Below, one piece after another: positions 14,136 through 23,450 of a stretch of 64,000 nt of DNA. The stretch is from Butyricicoccus porcorum (GTDB lineage Bacteria; Bacillota; Clostridia; Oscillospirales; Butyricicoccaceae): positions 195,134-259,133 of the forward strand of contig NZ_NHOC01000005.1 in the NCBI RefSeq assembly GCF_002157465.1, in the 5' to 3' direction. Positions within the stretch are counted from its first letter, which is position 1, and each line of letters starts with the position of its first letter. Made by a program: the position numbers and the translations under genes. Under the pieces are notes generated by a model. The model was not told the origin of the DNA. It did not search any database and worked only from the letters and a program-made list of their open reading frames with translations.

Positions 14136-16496
14136 TTAGAATAGACCCTTAATGCGATCCCACAGGGTTTCCTTTTCCGGCTCCTGCTTTGTCGTGTCGT
14201 CCTCGTCCTCTGTATTCTGCACTTCTTCGGTACGCATGACATACTTGGTCGTGGTCTCCGTGGCCGACTCCGGTGCGCCGGAATAGCAGGACGCAGACTG
14301 TGCAAATTCGCGCTGTTCATCCAGCACCTTGGCTGCCGTGCGCAGGTTGGTCAGCATCTCGTTATCCGTAATCTTGCTGATACCCTCTTCATTGTATTCT
14401 ACAATGCCGTCATACAGCTCGCCGGAACCGTCCGAAAGCTGGGTACCCGCTTCGTCAAACTGCCGGATGGCATCCTGTACCGTCGCACTTGCGGAGGAAA
14501 GCTGCTTCATGCCTGCTGACAGGTCATCTGCGCCGGAGGTCAGCGAATCCGCACCATCTGCCAGCTGGTTCACACCGCCAGTCAGCGTCGGAACCTGACT
14601 GTTCAGCTCACCAATGCCGCCAGACAGCTGATTTGCACCGGAAACCAGTGTGCCGGTACCGTCTGCCAACGCCGACGCACCGCCATACAGCGTCTTTGCA
14701 CCGGAAGCCGCCTGACTGACGCCCTTTGTGTACTGCGCAATCCCGCTGTCAAGCTGAACTGCGCCCTCCTGCAACTGTGCAACCGAGGTTCCGAGCGTCT
14801 TTGCCAGCTGTTGCAGACCTGCATCCATCGTGCTATAGCTGGATGCCGCTGTTTCCAGGCCGCTGTTAATTGTACCCAAATTCTCGCTGAGACTGGACAT
14901 CGAAGAAGAAATCCCACTCTTTACGCTGCCCGCACCGGAGGCAATCTGTCCCGCCGCGCCAGCAAGCTGACCGCAGGCCTGCGCCATCGCGTCGACGGTC
15001 TGACGGTTGGTCTCAAACTTGCGCAGAATCTCCGCGCCGCCCTCCATACTCTGGAGTGCGGCAATTTCACTCTCACTCAGCGATTCGCCCGACTTGGCCG
15101 ACAGTGCGGACAGATTGCTCTCCAACTCGGAGGCACAGGAAGCAATGCTGTCCAAACCATCCATTGCTTCCTGTAATTTACCGGAATTCAGCGCCTGCAT
15201 GACCTGATTCATGCCGCCGGACAGCTGGTTCAGGCTGCTCTTCATTTTGGACGAACCAGAGAACAACGCCTGTACATCGTCACTTTCCAGCGCCGCACCC
15301 AGCTGGTTCAGGCCGTCCGCCAGATCGGACGCACCGGCGGACAGCTTGCCGGAATTGCCGTCAATCGTGCTCAGGCCCCCGGACAGGTCACCCGCACCCG
15401 ATTTCAGCGACTGTGCACCGCTGTCGACCTGTGCCGCACCGCTTGCCAGCGACTGTGCGCCGTCCGCAAGCTGTCCGACACCATCTGCCAGATCGCCTGC
15501 CCCCAGCTTCAGCGTGCGCATGCCGGAAGACAGCTGCTTTGCGCCGTCGGTCAGCAAGCCCGCACCAGAAGTCGCGTCGATAATGCCGTCATGAAATGCG
15601 ACATAATTGGAGGACAGTTCACCCAGCTTTTCATCCAGCGTATGGCATCCGTCTGCCAGCTGCTCTGCGCCGTCAATCAGCTGCTGTGTTGCGTCCTTCA
15701 GGTCATCCAACTGGTCAAACGTATCATCCAGATCAAGGTCTTCTGCATCCAGATCATCCAGATCAGACGCACAGGCGAAATAGATGGACGGCAGTTCGCC
15801 GTCAGTCATATCGCATTCAATCTCAACATCGTCCAGCAGCATGTCGGCAACATCGCTCAGGTCATCGGTCAGCAGATCGCCATAGGTCTCCTTCATGCCC
15901 GGCATGGCGAGAAATGCAACAATCTGGTTGCTGCTGTCCGTCTGTACCGTGCCGTTTTCCGCCTTGATATTTTTGAAGTGATCCACCGACATGTCCGTGC
16001 CGATAACTGTAAAATACGGCATGCAGACGGTATACTTCTTCCCGTCTACCGTGACCGTTTTGGTCTGTTTGTTTTCCAGCGCGATATGAATGACAAGATG
16101 CCCGTCCGCACCCTCCAGCTGGGACGGCTCCACCTGCTTGCCATCCAGCGTGTAGGTGATCTTCGCCTGTACCGGCAGCTCTGCTGTGGAGGTACCCTGA
16201 TAATAGACATCATTGCCCTCGATGTTCCAGGTCAGCTTACTGCCATTCTGCTTCGGCTGTTCCTTGCCTTTGAGATTTACAATATCGTCCAGATTACTGA
16301 CATCCGCAAAGTTACTCAGCCCCTTATCCGAATGCAGCCAGTCACTCACCGTCTGATGTGCAACCGTGCCGTCCGGCTCGAGCGTTGCAAATACCGTTTC
16401 ATCCTTGCTGACAGATGCCGCCAGTGCGGGCGATACCATGCCGCACACCATCAGGGCGCTCAGCGCGCCCGCCGTTACTTTATATGCCTTTTTCAA
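14136..16496 (-). CDS. Secreted Leu-x-x-Gly repeat protein (YhgE/Pip-like)
   Basis: This 786-aa protein has a signal peptide (MKKAYKVTAGALSALMVCGM, then SPALA at about 21-25). A globular region follows, then from about residue 270 to 690 many repeats of the form L-x-x-G-A/S-x-x-L (for example DLADGVGQLADGAQSLASGA). It ends with a charged tail. Such repeats form long helical rods in envelope proteins that accompany MMPL exporters. The start is taken as TTG at 16496: it has an AAGGAG site 10 bp upstream and opens directly on the signal peptide. It overlaps the exporter gene by 17 bp, so the two are coupled. Confidence 0.8.
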   Translation of the reverse strand: MKKAYKVTAGALSALMVCGMVSPALAASVSKDETVFATLEPDGTVAHQTVSDWLHSDKGLSNFADVSNLDDIVNLKGKEQPKQNGSKLTWNIEGNDVYYQGTSTAELPVQAKITYTLDGKQVEPSQLEGADGHLVIHIALENKQTKTVTVDGKKYTVCMPYFTVIGTDMSVDHFKNIKAENGTVQTDSSNQIVAFLAMPGMKETYGDLLTDDLSDVADMLLDDVEIECDMTDGELPSIYFACASDLDDLDAEDLDLDDTFDQLDDLKDATQQLIDGAEQLADGCHTLDEKLGELSSNYVAFHDGIIDATSGAGLLTDGAKQLSSGMRTLKLGAGDLADGVGQLADGAQSLASGAAQVDSGAQSLKSGAGDLSGGLSTIDGNSGKLSAGASDLADGLNQLGAALESDDVQALFSGSSKMKSSLNQLSGGMNQVMQALNSGKLQEAMDGLDSIASCASELESNLSALSAKSGESLSESEIAALQSMEGGAEILRKFETNRQTVDAMAQACGQLAGAAGQIASGAGSVKSGISSSMSSLSENLGTINSGLETAASSYSTMDAGLQQLAKTLGTSVAQLQEGAVQLDSGIAQYTKGVSQAASGAKTLYGGASALADGTGTLVSGANQLSGGIGELNSQVPTLTGGVNQLADGADSLTSGADDLSAGMKQLSSASATVQDAIRQFDEAGTQLSDGSGELYDGIVEYNEEGISKITDNEMLTNLRTAAKVLDEQREFAQSASCYSGAPESATETTTKYVMRTEEVQNTEDEDDTTKQEPEKETLWDRIKGLF

Positions 16497-18603
16497 TTGG
16501 AACACGCTCCTTATTTTGCTTTGCTTTCGCACCGGACGCATTGTCTTCAATCCAGTGCCATGAGGTTTTGCGGATGACCGGCGCAAACAGGACGAGCAGC
16601 GCCGGAAGAACAAACAGGATGACGAGCATGGAAATAATCGCGCCGCGGCTGATGAGCAGGCACAGACTGCGGATCAGGTCGATTTTGGAGACAAACGACA
16701 GTCCGACGGTCGCGGCAAAAAAGGTCAGGCCGCTTGTGATAATGCTCGGTGCACAGGTCTGCACCGAAATCGCCGCCGCCTCGCGCGGGGCAAGGCCGTT
16801 GTTGCGCTCCTCACGATAGCGCGTCGTCATCAGGATCGCATAGTCCACTGTTGCGCCGAGCTGGATCGTACCGAGGACAATGCTTGCGATAAACGGGATG
16901 GTGGAACCGGTGAAATATGGCAGGCCGAGGTTTATCATAATTGCGCCCTCAATGGCGAATACCAGAAGCACCGGAACAGAAATCGATTTGAAGGTCAGCA
17001 GGATGATAAGGAACACCGCGAGAATCGAGGTGACCGAAGTGGCGCTGAAGTCGTGGTCACTGACAGTAATCAGATCCTTTGTCATGGCTCCCTCACCGGT
17101 GATAATGCCATTTTTGTCATAGCGCTTGACAATCTGATCGATGGTATCGACCTGTGCGTTCATCTCATCGTGTCCCGGTTTGTATTCCGTTGTAATCATC
17201 ATCAGCCGGTGCCCGCCTGCATGGAACAGGGACGCCACATCCTCCGGCACGACGCTCTGCGGGATGCCGCCGCCGATGTATTTTTCATAGCACAGCGTAT
17301 TCTTGACGCCGTCCACATGGTCGATCTCATCCGCGAGATTCTTCATATCCGCCGAATCCAGCGACTCATCCACAATGACAAAATGGAAGCTCGGCATGCC
17401 GAAATCCTCCGACAACCTGTTGGTACCGGCAATGCCGGTCAGTGTCTGCGGCAGACTGTCGGTCAGCGTGTAATAGACATTGGTTAGGCTCTGCGCCCGC
17501 CCGAATACGACAAACAGGACAAGAAATATCGCCAGAATCGATTTCGGATGTCCGGTGATAAACTGTCCGGTGCGTTTCAAATTCGGCCAGATAACCGGAT
17601 GTTTGCTCTTTTCAATGACGCGGTCGAAATAGATGATGAGCGCCGGAAGGATGGTCAGCGTGCTCAGTACGCCGAGCGCGACACCCTTCGCCATAACGAT
17701 GCCGATATCTGCGCCGAGCGTCAGCGACATCGTACACATCGCGAGGAATCCAGCAATCGTCGTCAACGAGGACGACATGATCGCTGTACTCGTTTTACAG
17801 ATGGCAGAGATCATCGCCTCCTCATTCGGCTTCTCCGCTTTCTCATCCTGATACCGGTTCAACAGAAAAATACTGAAGTCCATCGTGACGCCCAGCTGCA
17901 AAACGGCCGCAAGCGCCTGTGTGATGTACGAAATCTGCCCGAGAAAGACATTGCTGCCGAAGTTATAGACAATCGGGAAGATCAGACCGAGCAGGAAGAT
18001 GAACGGCACCACCGTGTTCTCCAGGAACAGAAACAGCACCAGCAGGCTGAACACGACCGCACACAGCACATATTTCGGCAGCTCCTGATTGACCAGCTCC
18101 TTGGTGTCCTCCAGAATGGCGGACATGCCGCCGAGGAAACAGCCCTTGCGCATCGTGGATTTGATTTCCGCAATCGCATTCATCGTGCTGTCGGACGCGC
18201 TCGATTCATCGAACCGCACCAGCAGCATGGTCGAGTCATTTTTGCCATAAAGGAAATCCTTCGCGTCAGACGGCAGCATTTCCTTCGGAACCGAAACATC
18301 CAGGACATCACTCGTCCAGAACACGCTGGAAACGCCATCGATCTGCTCCAGCTCTTCCTTCATGTCCAACAGATCCGCGGTCGGCATACCCTCTACCGTA
18401 ACCATCGCTGTGGAGGCAATCTGGAAGTCATTCTCAAGATATTGCTCGCCCTCCATCGATTGCAGATCAGACGGCAGATAACTCAGAATATCATAATTGA
18501 CCCGTGTGTTGATGTATCCGAAAGCGGACAGCACGAGCAGTATACATGCCGTCGCGAGCACAAAGCCGCGGCGTTTTACTACAAAACGAGCCATACGCTC
18601 CAT
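16480..18603 (-). CDS. MMPL-family RND exporter
   Basis: This 707-aa membrane protein has the RND/MMPL plan: one helix at about 10-28, a large extracellular loop (about 30-180), a bundle of five or six helices (about 185-345), a second helix near 370, a second loop (about 390-535) and a second bundle (about 540-690). Family members export lipids, peptides or drugs using the proton gradient. ATG 18603 has an AAAGGGG site; the frame is open to 18669 but that part overlaps the operator. The neighbouring TetR gene and Leu-x-x-Gly partner make a regulated export system. The substrate is unknown. Confidence 0.92.
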   Translation of the reverse strand: MERMARFVVKRRGFVLATACILLVLSAFGYINTRVNYDILSYLPSDLQSMEGEQYLENDFQIASTAMVTVEGMPTADLLDMKEELEQIDGVSSVFWTSDVLDVSVPKEMLPSDAKDFLYGKNDSTMLLVRFDESSASDSTMNAIAEIKSTMRKGCFLGGMSAILEDTKELVNQELPKYVLCAVVFSLLVLFLFLENTVVPFIFLLGLIFPIVYNFGSNVFLGQISYITQALAAVLQLGVTMDFSIFLLNRYQDEKAEKPNEEAMISAICKTSTAIMSSSLTTIAGFLAMCTMSLTLGADIGIVMAKGVALGVLSTLTILPALIIYFDRVIEKSKHPVIWPNLKRTGQFITGHPKSILAIFLVLFVVFGRAQSLTNVYYTLTDSLPQTLTGIAGTNRLSEDFGMPSFHFVIVDESLDSADMKNLADEIDHVDGVKNTLCYEKYIGGGIPQSVVPEDVASLFHAGGHRLMMITTEYKPGHDEMNAQVDTIDQIVKRYDKNGIITGEGAMTKDLITVSDHDFSATSVTSILAVFLIILLTFKSISVPVLLVFAIEGAIMINLGLPYFTGSTIPFIASIVLGTIQLGATVDYAILMTTRYREERNNGLAPREAAAISVQTCAPSIITSGLTFFAATVGLSFVSKIDLIRSLCLLISRGAIISMLVILFVLPALLVLFAPVIRKTSWHWIEDNASGAKAKQNKERVPIEKGI

Positions 18604-18658
18604 ACAGAATACGCCCCTTTCTTTGGGAGTTTTCCGGCAGATTTCGCCGGTTTTTAAC

Positions 18659-18679
18659 AAAGTGACCATTCGTCACTTT
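18659..18679. promoter_or_regulatory. TetR-type operator, downstream site
   Basis: The dyad AGTGAC-cattc-GTCACT lies just after the expected transcription start of the exporter operon, where a bound repressor would block elongation. Confidence 0.6.
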
Positions 18680-18691
18680 TACAGTACACCC

Positions 18692-18720
18692 AGTATAGTT
18701 CAAAACTGACCAGTGGTCAA
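18692..18720 (-). promoter_or_regulatory. Promoter of the MMPL operon with overlapping operator
   Basis: On the minus strand TTGACC is followed after 17 bp by TATACT. The perfect dyad TGACCAGTGGTCA (18707-18719) covers the -35 element, a classic position for repression by TetR proteins. The second dyad at 18659-18679 shares the TGAC/GTCA half-sites. Confidence 0.75.
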
Positions 18721-18802
18721 TATCTATATTGCCGACTTTGCTACCCTTTTCCAACATCGCGTTGTTCATTTCGCAGAATATCAGTTTTCCCACTCGCGTT
18801 TC

Positions 18803-18831
18803 TTGCCAAATCCCGGCGAATGGGCTATACT
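18803..18831 (+). promoter_or_regulatory. Promoter of the tetR-like gene
   Basis: TTGCCA and TATACT are separated by 17 bp, about 37 bp before the regulator's start. No operator dyad overlaps it, so the regulator may be expressed constitutively. Confidence 0.7.
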
Positions 18832-18868
18832 TGTGGCAATCCGATTGGATACAAAGGGGTGAGACAGC

Positions 18869-19462
18869 ATGAGCGAAAGCATGGAACAGAAAAAGGAAAC
18901 AAAAAAGAAAAATCTGCTGCACGCCGCGCAGACGCTGTTTCTGGAAAAGGGCGTGTCAAAAACCAGCATCAGCGAGATCGCAGAGCGCGCACAGGTCGCC
19001 AAGGGCACCTTCTATCTCTATTTTGCAGACAAGGATGACCTGCTCCAGCAGCTGCTTTACCAGATCAGCTATGACATCATCCGGCAGGCCTATATCTACG
19101 CCGAGCAGCGCCGTACCGACGACTTCGCGGAAAATATTATCATCTTCGCGGACTGGATCATCGATTATCTGACAGAGCACACGGATATCCTGCGTCTGAT
19201 TGAGCGCAACTTCTCATGGCCGATGATCCAGCGCAGCCTGACCGGGCATACGGATGACCCGCTCTGGCGTGCCATCGTCATGCGCCTGCACGACACGCCG
19301 CTCGCCGATATCCACAACTCACAGGAGCTGTATGACGTTATCTTTATTATCGTAGAAATGTGCGGCACGGTCTGTTATTCCAGCATCATCGAGGGCCGCC
19401 CCGACACGATTGACAACATGAAACCGCTGCTGTACCGCATGATACGGAGATTACTGCGATGA
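18869..19462 (+). CDS. TetR-family transcriptional regulator
   Basis: This 197-aa protein has the TetR N-terminal DNA-binding domain: LLHAAQTLFLEKGVSKTSIS (about 14-33), then AQVAKGTFYLYFADKDDLL (about 40-58). The helical C-terminal half is a ligand-binding and dimer domain without close recognisable relatives. It is divergent from the MMPL exporter operon and two dyads overlap that operon's promoter, so it very likely represses it until an exported compound binds. It overlaps the next gene by 4 bp (ATGA). Confidence 0.93.
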   Translation: MSESMEQKKETKKKNLLHAAQTLFLEKGVSKTSISEIAERAQVAKGTFYLYFADKDDLLQQLLYQISYDIIRQAYIYAEQRRTDDFAENIIIFADWIIDYLTEHTDILRLIERNFSWPMIQRSLTGHTDDPLWRAIVMRLHDTPLADIHNSQELYDVIFIIVEMCGTVCYSSIIEGRPDTIDNMKPLLYRMIRRLLR

Positions 19463-20142
19463 ATTCCACAAACCTGCAACACCCGGCACTGGTTTTCGAT
19501 ATGGACGGTGTCATTCTCGATACAGAATCGCTTGTCCGCCGCTGCTGGCACCTGCTGGCGCCGGAATACGGTCTGGATGCAGGCGACCTCGACCAGGTCT
19601 TTCTTTCGACCGTAGGCACGACCCGCATGTATACCGGAGAAATCCTGCGCACACATTACGGCGCAGACTTCCCTTCCGAACAATTTAACAGCCATGTCAG
19701 CCGCACCTTCCATGCCATCGCGGACACAGATGGCATCCCGGTCAAGCCGGGTGTTCGTGCGCTGCTGGACTGGGCAAAGAACGCCGGCTTCCGCATTGGT
19801 CTGGCCTCCTCCACGCGTGAGGTGACCATTCGGCGCGAGCTGGAGCATGCGCAGCTGTACCACTGCTTTGACCACGTGATCGGCGGCGACCGCATCGCAC
19901 GCAGCAAGCCCTATCCCGACATCTATGAGGCCGCCTGCCGCGCACTCGCTGTCCTGCCTGCGGATGCCTTCGCCATTGAGGACTCCTACAACGGCATCCG
20001 TGCCGCAGCCGCGGCAGGCATGCGCCCGGTCATGGTTCCCGACCTGTTGCCTCCGACGGACGAAATGCGCACGCTGTGCCACAGCATTTTCCCCGACCTC
20101 GCTGCCTTCCGCAGCTTCCTCGCCCAACAGTTCTCTGCCTGA
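19459..20142 (+). CDS. HAD-superfamily hydrolase, beta-phosphoglucomutase-like
   Basis: This 227-aa protein has the HAD motifs: VFDMDGVILDTE (about 13-24, nucleophile Asp15 and acid/base Asp17), ASSTREVTIRREL (about 116-128), KPYPDIYEAAC (about 152-162) and IEDSYNGIRAA (about 173-183). The cap type fits the beta-phosphoglucomutase/phosphatase branch. Substrates in this branch are small phosphorylated sugars or related metabolites and cannot be predicted. Its ATG overlaps the TGA of the tetR-like gene, so the two are co-translated; a link to the exporter is possible but not obvious. Confidence 0.88.
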   Translation: MNSTNLQHPALVFDMDGVILDTESLVRRCWHLLAPEYGLDAGDLDQVFLSTVGTTRMYTGEILRTHYGADFPSEQFNSHVSRTFHAIADTDGIPVKPGVRALLDWAKNAGFRIGLASSTREVTIRRELEHAQLYHCFDHVIGGDRIARSKPYPDIYEAACRALAVLPADAFAIEDSYNGIRAAAAAGMRPVMVPDLLPPTDEMRTLCHSIFPDLAAFRSFLAQQFSA

Positions 20143-20155
20143 TTTCACATCTTCA

Positions 20156-20185
20156 TCCCGCCGGTTGTTCCGGCGGGATTTTTTA
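20156..20185 (+). terminator. Terminator of the tetR-HAD pair
   Basis: The stem TCCCGCCGG/CCGGCGGGA is followed by seven T (interrupted by one A), 14 bp after the stop. Confidence 0.85.
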
Positions 20186-20793
20186 TCCGCACCTTCGTTT
20201 ATATAGCTATTTCTCTATTGTTATACTCTGTTTCAATTTGCACGTTTGTTCAAATTTGCGTTTTCATTCTCTTCCATCCCTTCAAAAAACTCCCATATTA
20301 TCTGCATGTCCAGCCTGTCGTTTTCCGCACGGAAACACGTGCGTTTTGTCCGCGAGACATGGAGCTTTGTTCGCACCTGTATGAAACAAACATATGAAAC
20401 ATCTTGTTTTTTCATTCCATCGATTTTTCCATCTTTTTTGCAGTAAAATTTCGAGTTTATCTTGAATTTTTATTGATTTTGAAATTTTAAGAAACAATAT
20501 GCATGATTTATCTGAGAAATTTTTTTAAATTTCTTGCGAAAATTATGAAAGACTTGCACAAAATCACAGATTTTATAAACAAACTTTATCACGCTAAATC
20601 GTTTTCGGTTATTTCTGTATAAGATAGTAAAAAACACATGTTTTTCATAGCAATAATTCGGTGAATTTGCGCCGTGACAAACGTAACGAAATGGGATATT
20701 ATATTAGCGAAGACAGAAAGCCTGGTGCAATGCACCGGTCGACCGTTTTCGGCAAAATATCGGGCCATATGGCTCAGAAAGGAAGCGAGCACG
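20186..20793 (+). other. Long AT-rich intergenic region before a small gene
   Basis: This 608-bp region is much richer in A and T than the rest. I find no convincing protein gene in it. It has several candidate -10 boxes (for example TATATT near 20700) and short palindromes (GGTGCAATGCACC near 20724, then GGTCGACC). It may be a long regulatory leader of the small gene that follows. Confidence 0.4.
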
Positions 20794-20997
20794 ATGGGCA
20801 TCTTAGGCGAACTCAATCAGATGGTGAAAGCAGGAAGCATGGAACAGTTCCACACATATCTGACCAACGAAAGCAATCTTTCCCGTACAGACGCAGGCAC
20901 TTCGGCAAACATCGACCTGAATGACCCCCGCACAGCAGGCGCACACAGACGTTCGATGCATCACGACGCGGAAATTTCCATCGCTTCTCACCGTTAA
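20794..20997 (+). CDS. Small protein of unknown function
   Basis: This 67-aa soluble, histidine- and serine-rich protein (MGILGELNQMVKAGSM...) has no membrane helix, signal peptide or cysteine. The start has an AAAGGAAG site 9 bp upstream. It is followed by a large hairpin terminator, so it looks like a real single-gene unit. I do not recognise the family. The frame is open upstream to 20674, but that part has no ribosome binding site. The C-terminal RTAGAHRRSMHHDAEISIA segment is polar and could bind metal or nucleic acid; this is speculation. Confidence 0.55.
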   Translation: MGILGELNQMVKAGSMEQFHTYLTNESNLSRTDAGTSANIDLNDPRTAGAHRRSMHHDAEISIASHR

Positions 20998-21049
20998 TCC
21001 GATTCCCCCAATTTTTTTCATACCTATTTCTCTTATCTCTTTTCTCTGT

Positions 21050-21092
21050 AAAAGCACCACCGCAGTCAGACCGACTGCGGTGGTGCTTTTTG
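21050..21092 (+). terminator. Terminator after the small gene
   Basis: A perfect 15-bp stem (AGCACCACCGCAGTC/GACTGCGGTGGTGCT) is followed by five T and preceded by four A, so it can work in both directions. Confidence 0.9.
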
Positions 21093-21097
21093 CATGC

Positions 21098-21133
21098 CAA
21101 AAACAGCGAGAGACCGGCAGGTTGCCGGTCTCC
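21098..21133 (-). terminator. Terminator of ptsG
   Basis: The stem GAGACCGGCA/TGCCGGTCTC has a T run on the minus strand (21100-21104), about 40 bp after the ptsG stop. Confidence 0.8.
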
Positions 21134-21173
21134 CGCTTATAGGGGTTGGGAAAAAAGGGGTGGCTGTTTTTTA

Positions 21174-23279
21174 TCAGCGAACCGTCAGGATGCGGTCCCC
21201 GGTCTTGACATCGCCGGACGGCTGCATCGCAATCTCTGCGAAATCATCCGAGTTGGTGACAATGACCGGTGTAGTCAGCGGATAGCCCGCCTTCTTGATG
21301 GCTTCCATGTCAAAGGTACCGATGAGGTCGCCCTTCTTCAGCGTATCGCCCGCCTTGACCTTGATGTCATAGCCCTCACCGTTCAGGCGCACGGTGTCGA
21401 TGCCGATGTGGATCAACAGCTCGAGATCGCCTGCAACCAGACCGATGGCGTGTTTGGTATCAAAGACATTGGCAACCTCACAGTCGCACGGTGCGACAAC
21501 CTTGCCCTCTGTCGGTTCAATCGCTGCGCCATCGCCCAGCATGCCTTCCGAGAATACCTCATCCTTGACCTCGCTCAGCGGGATCAGCTTGCCGGTAATC
21601 GGCGCACAAAGCGTAACGGCCGGGCCTGCCTTCTTTTCTGCCGGAACGGGTGCTTCCGGAGCCGGTGCCGGTGCCGGAGCTGCCTGCGGGGCAGCGTCGC
21701 CGCCATGCTCCAGGAAGTCCTCCAGATTGGATTTGATTACCGTGACGCGCGGTCCATAAATGACCTGTACGCCCTGGCCCTTATGAATGACGCCGGATGC
21801 GCCGGTGGATTTCAGAATACCATCGTCAACCTTTGCGGAGTCATGCACCGTCATGCGCAGACGGGTTGCGCAGCAATCGATATCCGAGATGTTTGCACGG
21901 CCGCCGAGGCCTGCAACGATCTGTGCAGAAAGCGCATCCGCGCCGCCTGCGCTGTTCTGTGCATCCTTTGCCGCATTGACATCGGCACGGGTGTACAGCT
22001 TGTTCTCCGCGTCGCCGCGGCCTGGGGTCTGATAATCAAACTTGGTAATCATGAAGCGGAACAGGAAGTAGTATACGGCGAAGTAAACAACACCGACAAC
22101 AATAACCCAGATCCAGCTGGTCTTTGCATTGCCCTGCATGATGCCAAACAGCGTCAGGTCGATGATGCCGCCGGAGAACGTCATACCAACTGTGCAGTTG
22201 AGGATATGCATCAGCATATAGGAGAGGCCTGCCAGCACACAATGTACGACATACAGCGGCAGTGCGACGAACAGGAACGTAAATTCAATCGGTTCTGTAA
22301 TACCGGTCAGCATGCCGGTCAGCGCTGCGGACAGCAGCAGGCCGCCGACTTCCTTGCGGTTTTCCGGATTTGCGCAGTGGTACATTGCCAGCGCGCCGCC
22401 CGGCAGACCGAAGATCATGAACGGGAACTTGCCGGTCATGAAGCGGCAAGCCTGAGAGGCATAGTGAGTGACGGTCGGATCAGCCAGCTGTGCGAAGAAG
22501 ATGTTCTGTGCACCCTCTACGACAACGCCGCCGACTTCCATCGTGCCGCCGAGTGCGGTCTGCCAGAACGGCAGATAGAAGACATGGTGCAGGCCGAACG
22601 GAATGAGCGCACGCTCAATGAAGCCGTACAGCCAGGTGCCCGCGTAACCGGAGCTGAGTACCAGTGCGCCCAGCGCATAGATGCCGCTCTGGACAATCGG
22701 CCAGATGAAATACATAACGATACCGACAACCAGATAGACAACTGCGGAAATAATCGGGACAAAGCGCGTGCCGCCGAAGAAGGACAGCACCTGCGGCAGT
22801 TCAATCTTATAGAACTTATTGTGCAGCGCCGCAACACCGAGGCCGACGATAATGCCGCCGAATACGCCCATCTGGAGCGAATTGATGCCGCAGACGGTCG
22901 CCGTCGCACCATCCATATTCGGTGCACCGAAGTTTTCGATCATCGCGCTGATGGAGGCATGCATGATGAAGAATGCAATCGCGCCGGCGAGCGCCGCGAC
23001 TTCCTTCTCCTTTTTCGCCATGCCGATCGCAACGCCGATCGCAAAGATCAACGCCAGATTGTCGAACACGATGGACCCCGCCGCATTCATGACGTTGAGT
23101 ATGGAATTGGCCACCGTACCCGGGCCAAGGATTCCCATCAGCCCATAGGTTTCCAACATGGTCTCGTTGGTAAACGAGCTGCCGATGCCAAGAAACAGAC
23201 CGGCTACCGGGAGCAGCGCAATCGGAAGCATGAATGATCTGCCGACACGCTGTAAGACGCCGAAAATCTTGTCTTTCAT
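21174..23279 (-). CDS. ptsG: PTS glucose-type EIICBA transporter
   Basis: This 701-aa phosphotransferase-system permease imports and phosphorylates glucose or a closely related sugar. The order is EIIC (about 1-400, ten hydrophobic helices with GITEPIEFTFLF near 320), EIIB (about 440-520, phosphocysteine in DIDCCATRLRMTV near 470), an Ala/Pro linker, and EIIA (about 560-700, phosphohistidine in LLIHIGIDTV near 622). The sugar is probably glucose, though N-acetylglucosamine is possible. Expression is controlled by antitermination: a terminator with an overlapping antiterminator site fills the 170 bp between it and the upstream antiterminator gene. Confidence 0.94.
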   Translation of the reverse strand: MKDKIFGVLQRVGRSFMLPIALLPVAGLFLGIGSSFTNETMLETYGLMGILGPGTVANSILNVMNAAGSIVFDNLALIFAIGVAIGMAKKEKEVAALAGAIAFFIMHASISAMIENFGAPNMDGATATVCGINSLQMGVFGGIIVGLGVAALHNKFYKIELPQVLSFFGGTRFVPIISAVVYLVVGIVMYFIWPIVQSGIYALGALVLSSGYAGTWLYGFIERALIPFGLHHVFYLPFWQTALGGTMEVGGVVVEGAQNIFFAQLADPTVTHYASQACRFMTGKFPFMIFGLPGGALAMYHCANPENRKEVGGLLLSAALTGMLTGITEPIEFTFLFVALPLYVVHCVLAGLSYMLMHILNCTVGMTFSGGIIDLTLFGIMQGNAKTSWIWVIVVGVVYFAVYYFLFRFMITKFDYQTPGRGDAENKLYTRADVNAAKDAQNSAGGADALSAQIVAGLGGRANISDIDCCATRLRMTVHDSAKVDDGILKSTGASGVIHKGQGVQVIYGPRVTVIKSNLEDFLEHGGDAAPQAAPAPAPAPEAPVPAEKKAGPAVTLCAPITGKLIPLSEVKDEVFSEGMLGDGAAIEPTEGKVVAPCDCEVANVFDTKHAIGLVAGDLELLIHIGIDTVRLNGEGYDIKVKAGDTLKKGDLIGTFDMEAIKKAGYPLTTPVIVTNSDDFAEIAMQPSGDVKTGDRILTVR

Positions 23280-23334
23280 TTCTTTCTCCTCCTGATAAAT
23301 TTAATATTGCCAAGCGGATGCCCGCTTTATGCAC

Positions 23335-23434
23335 AAAAAAGACCTTACGCAGGGCAAACAACCCGCCGGATTTCCGGCAGGAGCAAAACGCCCCATCAGC
23401 GCAAGGTCTTGCCCAAGCATTTCTGCCCGGTCAC
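23335..23434 (-). promoter_or_regulatory. Antitermination site (RAT) and terminator in the ptsG leader
   Basis: On the minus strand AAGACCTTGCGC pairs with GCGTAAGGTCTT to form a terminator ending in a T run (23335-23340). The upstream arm overlaps a second possible hairpin (about 23404-23434: GACCGGGCAG...GGGCAAGACC) resembling the RNA target of BglG/LicT/GlcT proteins. The two folds exclude each other. Confidence 0.7.
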
Positions 23435-23450
23435 AAGCTTCCATATTCTG

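Noticed and set aside
21090-23237. A 715-codon open frame on the plus strand, opposite ptsG
   Set aside because: It mirrors the codon structure of ptsG, has a composition rich in Arg, His, Asp and Gln without domains, and has no ribosome binding site. It is a shadow of the real gene. The same applies to long opposite frames over atpB, pyrE, rpiA, NSS, argH, argG and pgi.
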